Assembly: GCA_031841125.1 (NCBI GenBank)
Contig: CM063114.1
Span: 46,335,574 to 46,399,573, forward strand
Direction of reading: 5' to 3'
Origin: Acanthococcus lagerstroemiae
Lineage: Eukaryota > Arthropoda > Insecta > Hemiptera > Eriococcidae
DNA length: 64,000 nucleotides
Shown: positions 10,667 through 20,675 of the stretch, piece after piece
Numbering within the stretch: position 1 is the first letter of the stretch
Layout: every line of letters begins with the position of its first letter
Position numbers and translations under genes: made by a program
Notes under the pieces: generated by a model
Databases searched by the model: none
The model's input: the letters and a program-made list of their open reading frames with translations, nothing else
What the model was told of the DNA's origin: nothing

Positions 10667-10767
10667 CTAAAAAAATATAATTATTTTTCATGGCCGATTT
10701 CACGCCAACCCCCCGTACCTGTGCCCTTTGCGGGTGCCTATCTCGCCACCGTCTACATACGGCCCTG

Positions 10768-11245
10768 GAAATGAACATTTTTAATGTTATCTGTACTTGC
10801 CGTTATTTCAATCGCAAATGTCAACGCAACATACACATTTTCCTGACAAGAAAGATAACCACAATACTTGCGTATAATTTAAAAAAAAAGAAAAGAAGAA
10901 CTGCAACAATTAACGAAGTCACGTACTTTGAGTACAAATTTATCTCAGCATAGGATGGAAATTTCAAAGTGAAACAAATTTTGCTAGGAAGCTATGCAGT
11001 TTGGCCACCAGATACCGCTAAAACCTTATTTTCGACAATTTCGAACTGAGGGCTGTTTGGAATGCAGCTCTTCAATTACAATCAATTGACTAATTCTGAT
11101 CGATTAATCAGTTTCGGATAAGTAATGAATTTCGATCAATCTAGGAAGTTTAATTTATTGATCGATAATGTTATCAATTATTAGGTTTTGATTTACTCAA
11201 TCAGTTCCAAGAAAAGATGTTTCATTGACTATAAGCAAAAAAAAA
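10768..11245. repeat. hAT flank, duplicated at 40.7 kb
   Basis: This flank begins with the hAT target duplication gaaatgaa and continues through an AT-rich block to about 11245. The whole stretch reappears in reverse orientation at 40665-41192, including the target duplication itself. It is therefore chromosomal flank carried along in a duplication, not part of the transposon. The small frame starting MADFTPTP (10690-10953) spans the hAT end and this flank and is not a gene. Confidence 0.8.
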
Positions 11246-11414
11246 AACGGAAACCGGTTTTTGTCTCTAACGTGAAAAAGTGAAGGTAATGAGAGTAAAA
11301 AATAGAAAATTTTGTTGTAAGTCCTCAGAAACCTCTTGAATACTTCTAAACTCTCTCAAAGCGTTTTTATCAATTAATGAATAATTTTTCAATTTTTTTT
11401 TAGGGGGGAAGAGA

Positions 11415-11520
11415 TACAAATGATATCTGGTGGGAGACATAGCGATGCTCGTATGCCAATGTGGCCTCTGAGACACTGCACACCCGGCCCCGGAAACTAT
11501 CCTACAAATGATACTCAGTG
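11415..11520 (+). repeat. GGTGGGA retroposon 5' module, decayed
   Basis: The phrase ctggtgggagacatagcgat, then gctcgtatgccaatgtggcc and cggccccggaaactatcc, matches the 5' part of the retroposons at 33042-33286 and 61029-61497. Similarity ends near 11505. No target duplication was found for this copy. Confidence 0.65.
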
Positions 11521-11529
11521 TAACCATTT

Positions 11530-13436
11530 GGGGGGGGGGGGGTTGTTAAAACAGTGTACCCAGTGCACCTCTCCCTCCTTCATTCCAACTACACTGAATT
11601 AGATGTAGACTGCTCATCGACGGCTTATGTCTATGTATTAACTCGAAACTCTCGAACTATTAAAACTGTCACCAGCATTCGTTGGCCGATAGCAAAAAAG
11701 CAGAGCTGTCGCTCGGGGCGTGTACGGGAAAGGGTTTTTTGGTGATCCTATATACCTCCTCCCCGGTTGCCTTTCTACTTAGTACCGCTGTACTGTACAA
11801 ATCCAATTGAGTGGACGTCATTTTCGCGTATATTCTCTCGTGATTTATGTATGAAACGCGTGCCGCCCCAAAATACTCAACTTGGCGTAACTTTTTCATG
11901 TCGCGTTACTTACTCTTGCTGGTGTTGATGTTCGACCAGCGCAATGCCTAGTTGAGAAATCGAATCCGAGGCCTGTTTAACGAGAAAAGTTGAAAATCAG
12001 ACTGTACAGCCCAATTGCCATTTGCAGCTCGGTGAGAATGGAGGCAAACTGGTTGAAAATACGACGCGTTTGGTTCTGAGAAATTTTGACTTGACCGAAA
12101 AGTCAGTGATCACACCCTTGACCTCGATCCTGAATCGTTCATTTCTCCTGTTCCGATTCGACTGCAAGATTTTCTTTTTCGAACATTTTCCTTTTGTACC
12201 ATCATTTCTTGCTTACTCCAGCATCCTCAATTCGAACATATCATGGAGACAGGTACCCGGGTAAATTCCCTCAGTCGTTCGAATATCGAGAAATTAATTC
12301 GTCGAAAATCATTTATCTGGAACATTAGCGGCGCTCTGTCTTATCGGCCGTTCATAAATTCATCGCAGAGCTGTACGTACCGAACTAGCGACGATATTAA
12401 GTGTTCTTTAACTCATCTAATCCCGAATAGTCGTTTTCCTTATTTCCGGTTAATTCTCTTTCTTTCTGCCAGGATAATAAATCACTTCCTTCCCCTAAAT
12501 CTCAATAAAGGCATCGACTATAAAAGATATTAAACGTATCGAATGTTCTTCGATCTTCGTACGTTAACCTATTGTTCGTGTGTTATTTCGTTCCACCTCT
12601 GGAATTTTTTCACCATCATTTCTCCAAAATCTCGTCAGGGATCGGATCGGTTCGGAGTTTTAACAATAGTGCGCCGTTTAAGAAATGCGTACCGAGCTCA
12701 ATGCCCGTAATAAAAATTTAGTATACTAATAATGAGTCTCGAAAATAGAATTTGCTGTATAGGTATGTGTATACGGTAGCGCTCGTCCGCATTCTACAGG
12801 TTTCAGTTTTCACTTAACAGAGGGGCAGAGCAGAGTTGAGAGGATGCTGTCAGAGAGAATGCGACAATGGCAGCGCATGCTAGATGAAGTACCATGAGAT
12901 GTCAGTATAACTATGTATCTAAAAAACAGTACAGCACTATCTCTAGTTTTTATTGTATTTTGTCTCTAGTTTGATATCGGGTTTCGGCACAACTTTTATT
13001 ATCCGTTCAGATTAAATAAGAAGAAAACTTGAAAATGAAATTCAACGAGAAGTCTTGTACTGGATTATGCCAGAGTCAAAACTGACGACTTTAGTATCTT
13101 TTTTTCTTTTTCTATAAAATATACACAATTTTGTTGGCCAATAACTTCTGAACGATAGGGTATTTTGTACTGCCATTTTAGGGTTGGTTACATTTAGCTT
13201 TTATCTTTGTTACCCTGAAATGGCATCTGAAAATACACAACCATTTGCCAGTTACTGACCAGCAATGTTGTGGAAAGGGTTTTCGTTAGAAAAAACTCGT
13301 CATTTTGGAATACCGTTCCTCGATTATACTTTCCTCCAATCCCCATTTGTATATGCATTTTCAGTTCTTTGCTTTTGGGAAAATGGAATCCAGTTTTACT
13401 AAGTATCAATTAGGATCTTCGAGGAGAGTCTACAAG
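11530..13436. other. Gene-free, partly CpG-rich stretch
   Basis: A G run lies at 11530-11541. Between about 12000 and 12700 the sequence is rich in CG, TCGA and CGAAT-type words and lacks transposon signatures; it resembles the other presumed host segments. Open frames at 12022-12264 and 12243-12533 have no family resemblance and no convincing splice context. From 12900 to 13430 it is AT-rich without recognisable content. Confidence 0.45.
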
Positions 13437-14109
13437 TGAATCGGTTAGAACTAAAAAGGGTTAAGTCCAAAAATCGCACTTTTCAGGAAGCGAATAAAAC
13501 TGTTTTATTCGAAAATTTGAAAATCCTGAAATTCCTCCTTCAGGGTGGTGGTAGCGGGTCACGAGGGACAACTTGTAAGCCCGGTCCCGTCGAATAAAAT
13601 TCTGATGGGCCAGAGCTGGGGGGCCTCAGAGTTTTTGGACTGAGACCTTTTTGGTTCTGAACGATTTTGTTTTGCAGTTTTACGGCTTCCTTTTTTGTAG
13701 CCGGACATAAAGGGGTCATTTTAGTTTTAGTCCCGTTCCAGTCGAGCAAAATCCCTGCTTGTAAGAAAAAAAGGTCTGAAGCTGTATTGGAAAATTGCGA
13801 TTTCGTTTTTGAAAATAGCACTTTTTAGGCATAAAAATGCAAAAAGAGGGTGGTGGACCCGGAATTCTTTATTTATTTATATTTTTTACACTAAAATACA
13901 CCAATTTCGAACAATTTCTGGAAAAATCCTTTTTTTGAAATTTTATTACAAAAAATTCACAGAAAGCGATGTTGCCAAAAAAACACTTTCCCAGCGGTTT
14001 CATGAAATTTCGACACCAGCAGATCCGCGATACTTCAATACACCATAATCCGTGAAAAAAACGAAAACGACAAAAGTGGACTTTACCTCTTCTAGTTCTA
14101 ACCGATTCA
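13437..14109. mobile_element. Non-autonomous TIR element
   Basis: The left end TGAATCGGTTAGAACTA continues as AAAAGGGTTAAGTCCA. The right end, as reverse complement, starts with the same 17 bases and continues GAAGAGGTAAAGTCCA. This gives inverted ends of about 33 bases with a few mismatches over 673 bases. Internally a gggtggtgg block preceded by a gcactttt block occurs twice (about 13475-13555 and 13820-13855). No transposase is visible and no clear target duplication was found, so the superfamily is undetermined. Confidence 0.7.
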
Positions 14110-14410
14110 TAGTGTATGAATAATTACAATTAGAGGTGTTATTCATCTACAAGTTTCAAAATTAACTTTGAAAAATTATGCATCTCTGTTAGACTTTTCC
14201 AGATTGATATGAATTTTCCATACCAGTGATGTGCAGTGCATTTATGAGATGATCAAGCTTAGATTTTGTAAGCTAGAGGATTCACCTACTTGTTTACCTA
14301 TCCGAATTTTGTACGGTTTTTCTTTTTTTCACTAGTTTCTTCATTACCATTCTTTTAACTTTTTTTTCTTTATAGCTTTCATTTTTTCCTTCTTTCCTTC
14401 CGTCTATCCT
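14110..14410. other. AT-rich spacer
   Basis: A pyrimidine-rich stretch at 14318-14412 leads up to the hAT-type element. Nothing codes here. Confidence 0.4.
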
Positions 14411-14418
14411 GTCTTTCT

Positions 14419-15328
14419 CAGGGCTAGATTTACCATTAGGCAAAATAAACTCTAGCCTACGGCGCCAAGTTTCAGATGAGGGCATAACATTTTATCATGT
14501 ATCTCTTGAAGAGTATCTGCTTCAATTGAAAAAAATAATATAATAATTATTTATAAAATGAGTCAATTTGCTAGTGCTCAAATTTTTTGAGATGTACAAA
14601 ATTATTCTTGTAATATTATTTGAAACCAAAATTCACGAAGAACCATTTATTTGCAGGGATAAAGCTGTATGGTGCAAAGGGACGCCTTGCCGTCTTCCCT
14701 TAAAGAAAAAAATGAATTTTTTGGCCAGAGTTGACAATTTGACCAGAATTGCCAAACTGAAAAAATGGATAGGGTGATTCTTTTATTCCTTGATTGAAAT
14801 TTGAGTACGAAGTTGGAGAAATTTATTCGATTATTTTGCATTGCATCATGTTTTGACCTCTTCCCTTTCCAAATATTGCCTTTGTCATGTTCCTGAATCT
14901 TAAATTATTTGTTGGTACTTCCCTATCAGTTTTTTTTTTACTTTCTTTTCTTGCTTGGCTGAAACAGTTTTTAGTGATCTAAGCCATCAGAACCCAGTGG
15001 AAATGACTCAAAGATTTCAGGGGAATTCAGTTCAAACTTCCGGATTCGGCAAATTTATTTATTGCGAGTGACTTGACTCAATTTCTTTCTTTACTTTTTG
15101 TCTTATATCTCGGAAACTAAGCATCGAATGCTAAATTCGAACTCAGCTCCAAAAAATTCCCCAGAATTAGTTATCACCTCAATTTTCTGATGCTTACTAG
15201 CAAAAAATTATTATTATTATTTTTTTTTGGGGGGGGGGGGGAGAGTGTCAGGTAGTTACTTGCTAAAGGGCACGAAAAAGATCAGCCTACAGTGCAAAAA
15301 AAAATAAACAAATACAAATCTAGCCCTG
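14419..15328. mobile_element. hAT-type non-autonomous element
   Basis: Bounded by CAGGGCTAGATTTACC and, as reverse complement of the right end, CAGGGCTAGATTTGTA: 13 identical terminal bases. It is flanked by gtctttct (14411-14418) and gtttttct (15329-15336), an 8-bp target duplication with one mismatch. A G run sits at 15230-15241. Terminal CAGGG plus 8-bp duplication indicate hAT. No transposase motif is visible in the 910 bases, so it would have depended on a partner. Confidence 0.82.
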
Positions 15329-15336
15329 GTTTTTCT

Positions 15337-15690
15337 TCTGGTTCTGTGTTTCTTTTCTCGACTCAATCGATCCCTACAGTGATGACGCGGGTAACCCTCC
15401 GTTTGAGTGCAACTGCTGCAGATTTGAATGAAATTTTTTGAGGATGCTTAATATCGTAAACTCGACTGAGATTTCTTGTGTCTTTTCCAAACAAGACCTC
15501 TCTGAGACTGTACGAACATATTCCGGACTACTTTTTGAACCTTTTTTCGGATTTGTTTAATACTACTCTAAATTTGGGAAAAAATTTTGAAACTTCAAGT
15601 TTCACTGAGATTTTTTAGATTTTTCTCGGCTTATCCAAAACTACCTGTAAATGTTTGCTGGACGGGTTTAAGACTTTGAGAAACTCTTGC
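15337..15690. other. Unassigned spacer
   Basis: AT-rich sequence with runs such as ttttttgagg and gaaactt; no gene, terminal repeat or RNA signature seen. Confidence 0.4.
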
Positions 15691-15692
15691 AA

Positions 15693-15812
15693 TTTTTCGG
15701 CAAGACGAGAAGGGGGCTAAGACAGCCTCCCCGACGTCTCTGAAGTAATGCTCGAAAGAGCGGATTCTTGAGCTGGGGTTGAGAGTAAAATTAAAAAAGA
15801 GAGGTCTTTTTC
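15693..15812 (+). mobile_element. SINE body, 5'-truncated copy
   Basis: The body tttttcggcaagacgagaag, gggctaagacag, cctccccgacgtctctgaag and ctcgaaagagcggatt, ending in ggttgagagtaaaatt and a purine tail, matches the body of the complete SINE that follows at 15935. The tRNA-like head is missing. Confidence 0.75.
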
Positions 15813-15934
15813 TAGTGGTTTGAGTCTCATAAAGGCTTTCTTTTGTAGACTCTACTAAACATGTCTTAGTGTCTTAACGAGCTAAAATAGGTGTAAGAAG
15901 GCTTAGCCGACTCTTAATGTGTCTCACGCTGGAG

Positions 15935-16160
15935 GTCTGGTTGGCCGAGTGGATAGTGCGCTGGACTCGGAATCCGGAGGTGCGGGGTTCTAGCCCACGT
16001 AGCAACTCGCTACATTTCGACCTAGGCCGGTTTTTCGACAAGATGAGAAGAGGGCTAAGACAGTCCTAACAGCCTCCCCGACGTCTCTGAAGTACTGCTC
16101 GAAAGAGCGGATTCCAGGGCTCGGGTTGAGAGTAAATTAGAAAAGAGAATGTGTCTCTGG
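15935..16160 (+). mobile_element. tRNA-derived SINE
   Basis: The first 70 or so bases look like a tRNA: TGGCCGAGTGG (15942-15952) is a full A-box match, CTGGA/TCCGG can form an anticodon stem, and GGTTCTAGCCC is a B box with one or two changes. The head therefore carries an internal RNA polymerase III promoter. It is followed by a body ending gggttgagagtaaattag and aaaagag. Two further body pieces occur at 15693-15812 and 61677-61735. The missing proper T-loop and acceptor stem argue against a functional tRNA. SINEs use LINE reverse transcriptase in trans; the partner here is not proven. Confidence 0.8.
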
Positions 16161-17575
16161 TTGATTTAATTAATATCTCAGTCAGGCTGAGAATCGTTTT
16201 GAACGAGTATGGACAAGTTTATACATCTAGAGATAGTTTCAAAGTCTTAAAATAAAAGAAAAGCTTGAAAATACGTGAAGAGTTCGAAAGAATAGGTGTC
16301 AAAGAACGATTGATCATCAAAGAATGCTAGTGGACATAATTTGCGTTCTGCCTGCATCAGTATCTGAAAAAAGACATTTTTGTATGCAGTGTTGCCAAAA
16401 CCTAGGTAGAATTTCAAGTTTGCTAGCTTCAAATTGCATAGAAATTCAAAAAATTCGAAAAATCACTGGAAAAGCAGAAAATTTTCAGAGGATTTGTAGA
16501 AAAATCTGAAAATTTTGAAAATATTCAGGATTTTTATGAAAATATGTCGGAAACTTGATGGAAAAGTTGGAGGAGACTTAACCAAAACTATGCTACAAGT
16601 ATACCAAAAATTCAGAAGTTTGTATTGAGGAAAGGCGACACCGTATTTTCAGAAGCTTAAAAGACATGGAGATCTTAAAAAATTTCCTAGAATCTTCTGG
16701 AATTTCAAGAGGATTTGTAATATGTACTATGAGTATTTCTTGTTTTTTAGTAGCTCAAAAGAGAATAAAATGTATGCATGAAGTCATGCGAAAATCACGA
16801 ACTTATTTTACAGTTTTTGTAGATACTCTGACTGTTGTGGATCTGCGAGGGCTAGGAGGTGGTATTAAAAACATGGAAACCTTGAAATAGTAAGCACGTG
16901 CCTTCGTTGTAACAGTTTCATAAGATCTTTTTTTTTTACAAACGACTACAATCTGTCTCTTGTATGTATCTTTTTTATTTGTTTTTTCTTTCTCCTTTCG
17001 AGCCCCAAAAAAATAATCAAAGTGGTCATAAATGTTATGAGATAAGTTATCCAAATCTAGTTAACTATACTCTGTGACATCTGTATCTCACCTTCTTCCC
17101 TATTCACTGTTTAATCGATCGAAAGTGGTTGAATTTGGAGGATACCATGTTGTGTTGAGGGAAATCTCAAAGAATAGATAGTTTTTGATGCCTTCCTTTC
17201 TTGAGTTCCACCTTAAGTGATATAATCGGATTGGTTTCTGCGACACTCAATGTGATTTGTTGTAGCTCTTATGGTCACTTAGCTCTTTGGCAGTAGACGA
17301 GTTAGATTTCTTATTAACTGTTTAGAAATGCTATGTAAATTTTATGTTATCAGCTAAAAAAAATACTTCATACTGTTTGAGTTTAGCTATAGTGAGTGGT
17401 TTCAATGTGAGACTACTAGCCTGACCTTGGCATATTGTTCTAGAGCACTGAAGTGGAGAACTGAAGACGAAAGGCCCAATCAGTAAATTTTCCAAAGAAT
17501 CCATCATTTTGAAGCTTAAAAAAAAGTTTGCACCAATTCTGCAAACCCCTCCTCTTTAAAAAAACGACTTTGGCG
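16161..17575. other. AT-rich gene-free stretch
   Basis: 16400-16660 is rich in degenerate gaaaattt and ttgaaaatt words. No domain, splice pattern or transposon terminus is recognised. A ttttttttt run lies at 16930-16939. Confidence 0.45.
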
Positions 17576-17579
17576 GCGT

Positions 17580-17900
17580 TTCTTGTAGGAACAAACTAGC
17601 ACGATTCTGGTAGGATCCTTTGAAGAAAATTCAGGCGATCCCAAAACAGATCCGAAAATTTTGTTGGGGTCCTTTATGTGAAAAAAACAATCGATTTTCA
17701 TAGTGGTCCCTGAAAGAAAGGTCAGGTGTTAGACGAGTTTATGAGAGTCCTGTACGTGTAAAAAGGATAGCATGGTGCTGACAGAGGTCCCTAAAACCTT
17801 CAAACGATTCAAAAAAAGATCAGATGGTTTTGCTGGGGCCTCTTTGTGTGCAAAAACCCACCCATGAATCTAGTAGGGTCTTCCCAAAAAAAGATCAGTC
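17580..17900. repeat. Degenerate tandem repeat, 80-95 bp
   Basis: Three diverged units are visible. The phrase gggtcctttatgtga (17664) recurs as gagtcctgtacgtgta (17744) and gggcctctttgtgtgc (17837), each followed by an A-rich run. A second phrase, gtccctgaaagaaaggtcag, recurs as gtccctaaaa...aagatcag and gtcttcccaaaaaaagatcag. No coding content. Confidence 0.55.
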
Positions 17901-18281
17901 AATGTTTATCCCGTCCTACAGATTTATTGCTTTGTTTTCTTAGGTGCCAAAGGACGACACAGGTAGTTTTTCCAGAGGGGCCGCGAGCAAATGTCCGCTT
18001 GATGTCCTGTGGAATCTGCTCTAGGTTCTGAACTGAAGCAGAATAGACAAGACTATTTGTTGTATCATAAAAACAAAATCTGAAGCACCCGTATTCGGAT
18101 GAACGTCTGTGAAGGGAACCAATCAGAGTGGACTCCATGAAACCATGTTGCTTCGTTCTCGAGAGCTCCACTGCACTCACTCTGTTGTAAAGCTGTCGAT
18201 GAAGCAATTACTCAGTTTTGAAAATGATTACACTCGCCGACGTGGAAATGAAAACGTTATTATATTTCTTGAGCCGTCTTC
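17901..18281. other. Unassigned spacer
   Basis: A 102-codon minus-strand frame (17899-18207) is open but matches no family I recognise, has no clear start context and may be chance. Nothing else is seen. Confidence 0.4.
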
Positions 18282-18385
18282 GGACACTATCACGGCGGGG
18301 TTTCACTACCAGTGGCCGGGGGTGCGGTGTCTCAGGGGCCACTTTGGCGTGCGTGCATCGCCATATATCCCACCAGACATTTAAA
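18282..18385 (-). repeat. GGTGGGA retroposon 5' module
   Basis: Read on the minus strand: ctggtgggatatatggcgat, gcacgcacgccaaagtggcc, cctgagacaccgcacccccg, then gccac. This matches the start of the retroposon at 33042 for about 70 bases, then diverges. No target duplication identified. Confidence 0.7.
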
Positions 18386-18973
18386 CACTTTTGATTGCGT
18401 TTTAAACATACACACGAGGAAGTCAATCATGCATGATAATTTCAGTTACTAAAACTCTACCACAGAAGTAAATATTTGCGTAAGTGTGCAAAACCCGACT
18501 TAATTATAGTCGATTCTCGGCGAAAGTTTCCGTAAATACGCGTCCGAAATTGGCTTTCATTGAGTCGAGTCATTATCACGACTTTCCAGTCGAACGCATT
18601 TTCCGCAATTCTCGAATTAATGAGTTCCATTTAATGACTTCTTTGACACCGTATTTTTTGACAACGTTAATAAATTTTCACTCTGTTTTGTTTAAAATTT
18701 TTTTCCTTCTATAAAAAACTAATAACGAAATGTAAAGGAAAAAGAGAAGAAACCCATTAAAGATTATTTGGAACGAGAATGGCTTCTGATGGACGACGAC
18801 CTAGAGCATCGGAAAAAGAAGCAGGAAATTTCCTGTATAACCTTTCAATCATTTAGTTCGCTTTAAATCTCATTTACTTTAGACGAGATGACTTGAAAAG
18901 TCTTATATCTAGTGGAGGATAATACTAGCGTAATTAAATTGTCGTTATTCCGATGAGATGCGGCTGTATGTCT
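18386..18973. other. Partly CpG-rich spacer
   Basis: 18480-18660 has frequent CG dinucleotides (cgattctcggcgaaagtttc, cgcgtccgaa) and no repeat signature, like the presumed host segments. A 76-codon open frame there has no family resemblance. Confidence 0.4.
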
Positions 18974-18981
18974 CTTGTAAC

Positions 18982-19344
18982 CAGAGCCTGAAAGTCAGTC
19001 GAACACCGAAAGTTTTAAACTGAAAGTTGAACATTTTCTGGGAAGTGATAGCTAAAGTTGAACGCTGAAAGACATTTCGAAAATCCAAAAGTCGGAAGCA
19101 AGTTGAGTATAACTGACATTTTATTTGTTTCTTAGTGTTCATCAGCTTCTCTGCTTTCGTATTTCATACGCTTGTGCAAAATTTCAAAAATATGAAATTT
19201 CAAGTCTAATGTTTTCTGGAAAGTTACAGCAAGAGATGAAAGTCGAAAAACGCTGTGAAATCCGAAAATCGAAAGCCAAACTCTTATATTCGATCACAAG
19301 TTGAAGCCGAAAGTTGTGTCTTATCTTTCGGCTTTCAGGCTCTG
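18982..19344. mobile_element. hAT-type MITE with 8-bp TSD
   Basis: The left end is CAGAGCCTGAAAG and the right end reverse-complements to the same 13 bases followed by CCGAAAG, a word also found near the left end. Flanks are cttgtaac (18974-18981) and cttgtacc (19345-19352), an 8-bp duplication with one mismatch. It is 363 bases long with many internal gaaagt/cgaaag words and no coding capacity. Confidence 0.82.
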
Positions 19345-19561
19345 CTTGTACCTAAATCGTGTGATACATTCAGGATGTTTCACGAGTGAGTCCACTCTTC
19401 TTTTATTTCTTTAATCGTCAGATGAGAATCTGCAGTGTTATAGTTTACTTTTCTGTGTAAAAAAATTACCTCTTCTTATCTACTGCAAACCCTTGAATTT
19501 TGAATAAAATTATTCGAAGTATAGAATCAGAAATTTCTTGGCGGTCATTGATTTTAAATAC

Positions 19562-20275
19562 TTTTTTTTTTTTACACCGGAACTGCCTTTAGGCATACAC
19601 CAATAATTTTGACTAATAGTAGTTATCACAGGGGAAGGCTTCGCTACAATTAGCTAGTCCTCAATTAAATTAATTACAACAGGAGGTCCGAAGGCTTGTT
19701 CCTCTTGAGCCTTCTGGTGATCGCGGATTCGTCCAGGAGTTGAATGGCCTCGACGTTGGGATGACTATGGAGTCGCTTACTGTATTTTTCGGTAGCCTTC
19801 TTGATTGTTTCTTCGACCGTATCCATTTGGAGGTCGCGGTGAATAGTAGCATTGGATACAAACCATGGTGCTTTGACTATGCAGCGGAGGACTTTGTTTT
19901 GCGCCTTCTGGACTACATCGCGATTCGATTTTTTCGTGGTACCCCAGACCTGGATGCCGTATGACCAGGACGGCTTGATAATCGCCGAGTAAACTAGCCG
20001 TTTATTATCTAGGCCGAGCATAGAGTGGTAGCCTAGCAGCCAGTAATATTTTCTCAGGAGTGCTCTGACATGGTCTTTTTTTTTGTTGACGTGGGTCTGC
20101 CAGGTCAACCTGGAGTCCAGGTGGAAGCCCAGGTACCGAGCCGAACCTGATATAGGTACGGAATTGTTGGCTATGTAGGTGGGTTCGATGTTGTGGGGTC
20201 TGAGGGCAAAGTCAACTCTCACAGATTTAGATTTGTTGAGTTTATTTTAAATACTGTATAGATTTTTTAATTCCC
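19562..20275 (-). mobile_element. 5'-truncated Jockey-type LINE
   Basis: A minus-strand LINE end with a poly(A)-like tail (T run at 19562-19574 on the plus strand), about 100 bases of 3' UTR and the carboxy-terminal coding region. The coding trace starts at about 20275 with a KSKSVRVDFALR block, which follows reverse transcriptase in Jockey-like elements. Short 5'-truncated copies with oligo(A) tails are the usual product of incomplete target-primed reverse transcription. Confidence 0.85.
19674..20222 (-). CDS. Jockey-type LINE C-terminal fragment
   Basis: An uninterrupted 182-codon frame: ARYLGFHLDSRLTWQTHVN near residues 29-47, then SMLGLDNKRLVYSAIIKPSW, YGIQVWGTT, QKAQNKVLRCIVKAPWFVSN and a terminal RRLKRNKPSDLLL. 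The Y-L-G-x-x-L-D-x-x-L-x-W, Y-x-x-x-x-x-P-x-x-x-Y-G-x-x-x-W-G and Q-x-x-x-x-x-L-R-x-x-x-x-A-P-W-x blocks mark the reverse transcriptase thumb and downstream region of Jockey-clade elements. The frame really continues upstream without a start (KSKSVRVDF), so the Met is not an initiation site. It is intact as far as it goes, suggesting a fairly young insertion, but cannot work alone. Confidence 0.85.
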   Translation of the reverse strand: MRVDFALRPHNIEPTYIANNSVPISGSARYLGFHLDSRLTWQTHVNKKKDHVRALLRKYYWLLGYHSMLGLDNKRLVYSAIIKPSWSYGIQVWGTTKKSNRDVVQKAQNKVLRCIVKAPWFVSNATIHRDLQMDTVEETIKKATEKYSKRLHSHPNVEAIQLLDESAITRRLKRNKPSDLLL

Positions 20276-20324
20276 CAGTAATGGCTTGTCACCAAGAGGA
20301 ATTAGACTATAACCCTTGTATCAA

Positions 20325-20405
20325 AATAATTGATCAAGGAGGCCTATGTCCCAGTGGGTGGACCGAAACATCTGTTTCAAGGCTGTATTTATTTATTTAT
20401 TATCG
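20325..20405 (+). mobile_element. LINE 3' terminus
   Basis: caaggaggcctatgtccc, agtgggtggaccg and aggctgtatttatttattta form the conserved 3' end of a widespread arthropod LINE group, in which a GGCCTATGTCC block shortly precedes the stop, then GGCTG and an ATTT tail. No coding region is recognised upstream, so this is an extreme 5' truncation. Confidence 0.6.
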
Positions 20406-20675
20406 ATTTTTAATTCAGTCTTTACTTGGGCCCCAAATCCGGCGTAGTACTCTCCGAAGGGGGGCACTTGACTTGGTGTTACAAATTTTACAAAGCATCG
20501 AAACATAGATTCCTTTCTTGGCTCCTTGATTTCGAGTTTTGTATTTTCAGGTAGCCCAGATTTTAGATTTAGTCTCTAGAAGGAGTACTTGAAATATGGA
20601 TTTTAGGTTATACACGATGTCGGACTTCAGCTCAAATAGAGCAAACATTTTTTGAACAAAGTATGCAAATAGATG

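Larger units (their letters stand above)
8761..10767 (-). mobile_element. hAT transposon with perfect 8-bp TSD
   Basis: A 2007-base element bounded by CAGGGCCATATCTAG at the left and, as reverse complement, CAGGGCCGTATGTAG at the right. It is flanked on both sides by the identical octamer gaaatgaa (8753-8760 and 10768-10775). Terminal CAGGG and an 8-bp target duplication are hallmarks of the hAT superfamily. The minus strand encodes pieces of a ZMYM1/DUF4371-type hAT transposase (10666-10481 and 9549-8960). The element is split by a palindromic mariner at 9552-10478. Removing that insertion leaves about 1.08 kb, so the hAT is internally deleted and dead. Confidence 0.9.

Noticed and set aside
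10690..10953. Frame starting MADFTPTP conserved at 41072-41269
   Set aside because: Conservation is explained by the segmental duplication. The frame crosses the hAT terminus and its target duplication, so it cannot be an old gene.
15935..16005. Possible functional tRNA gene
   Set aside because: A and B boxes and an anticodon-like stem are present, but the T-loop is altered, the acceptor stem does not close and the body continues as a repeated SINE.
17899..18207. 102-codon minus-strand frame with GKTTC
   Set aside because: A single GKT string is not a nucleotide-binding fold; no Walker B or flanking pattern was found.
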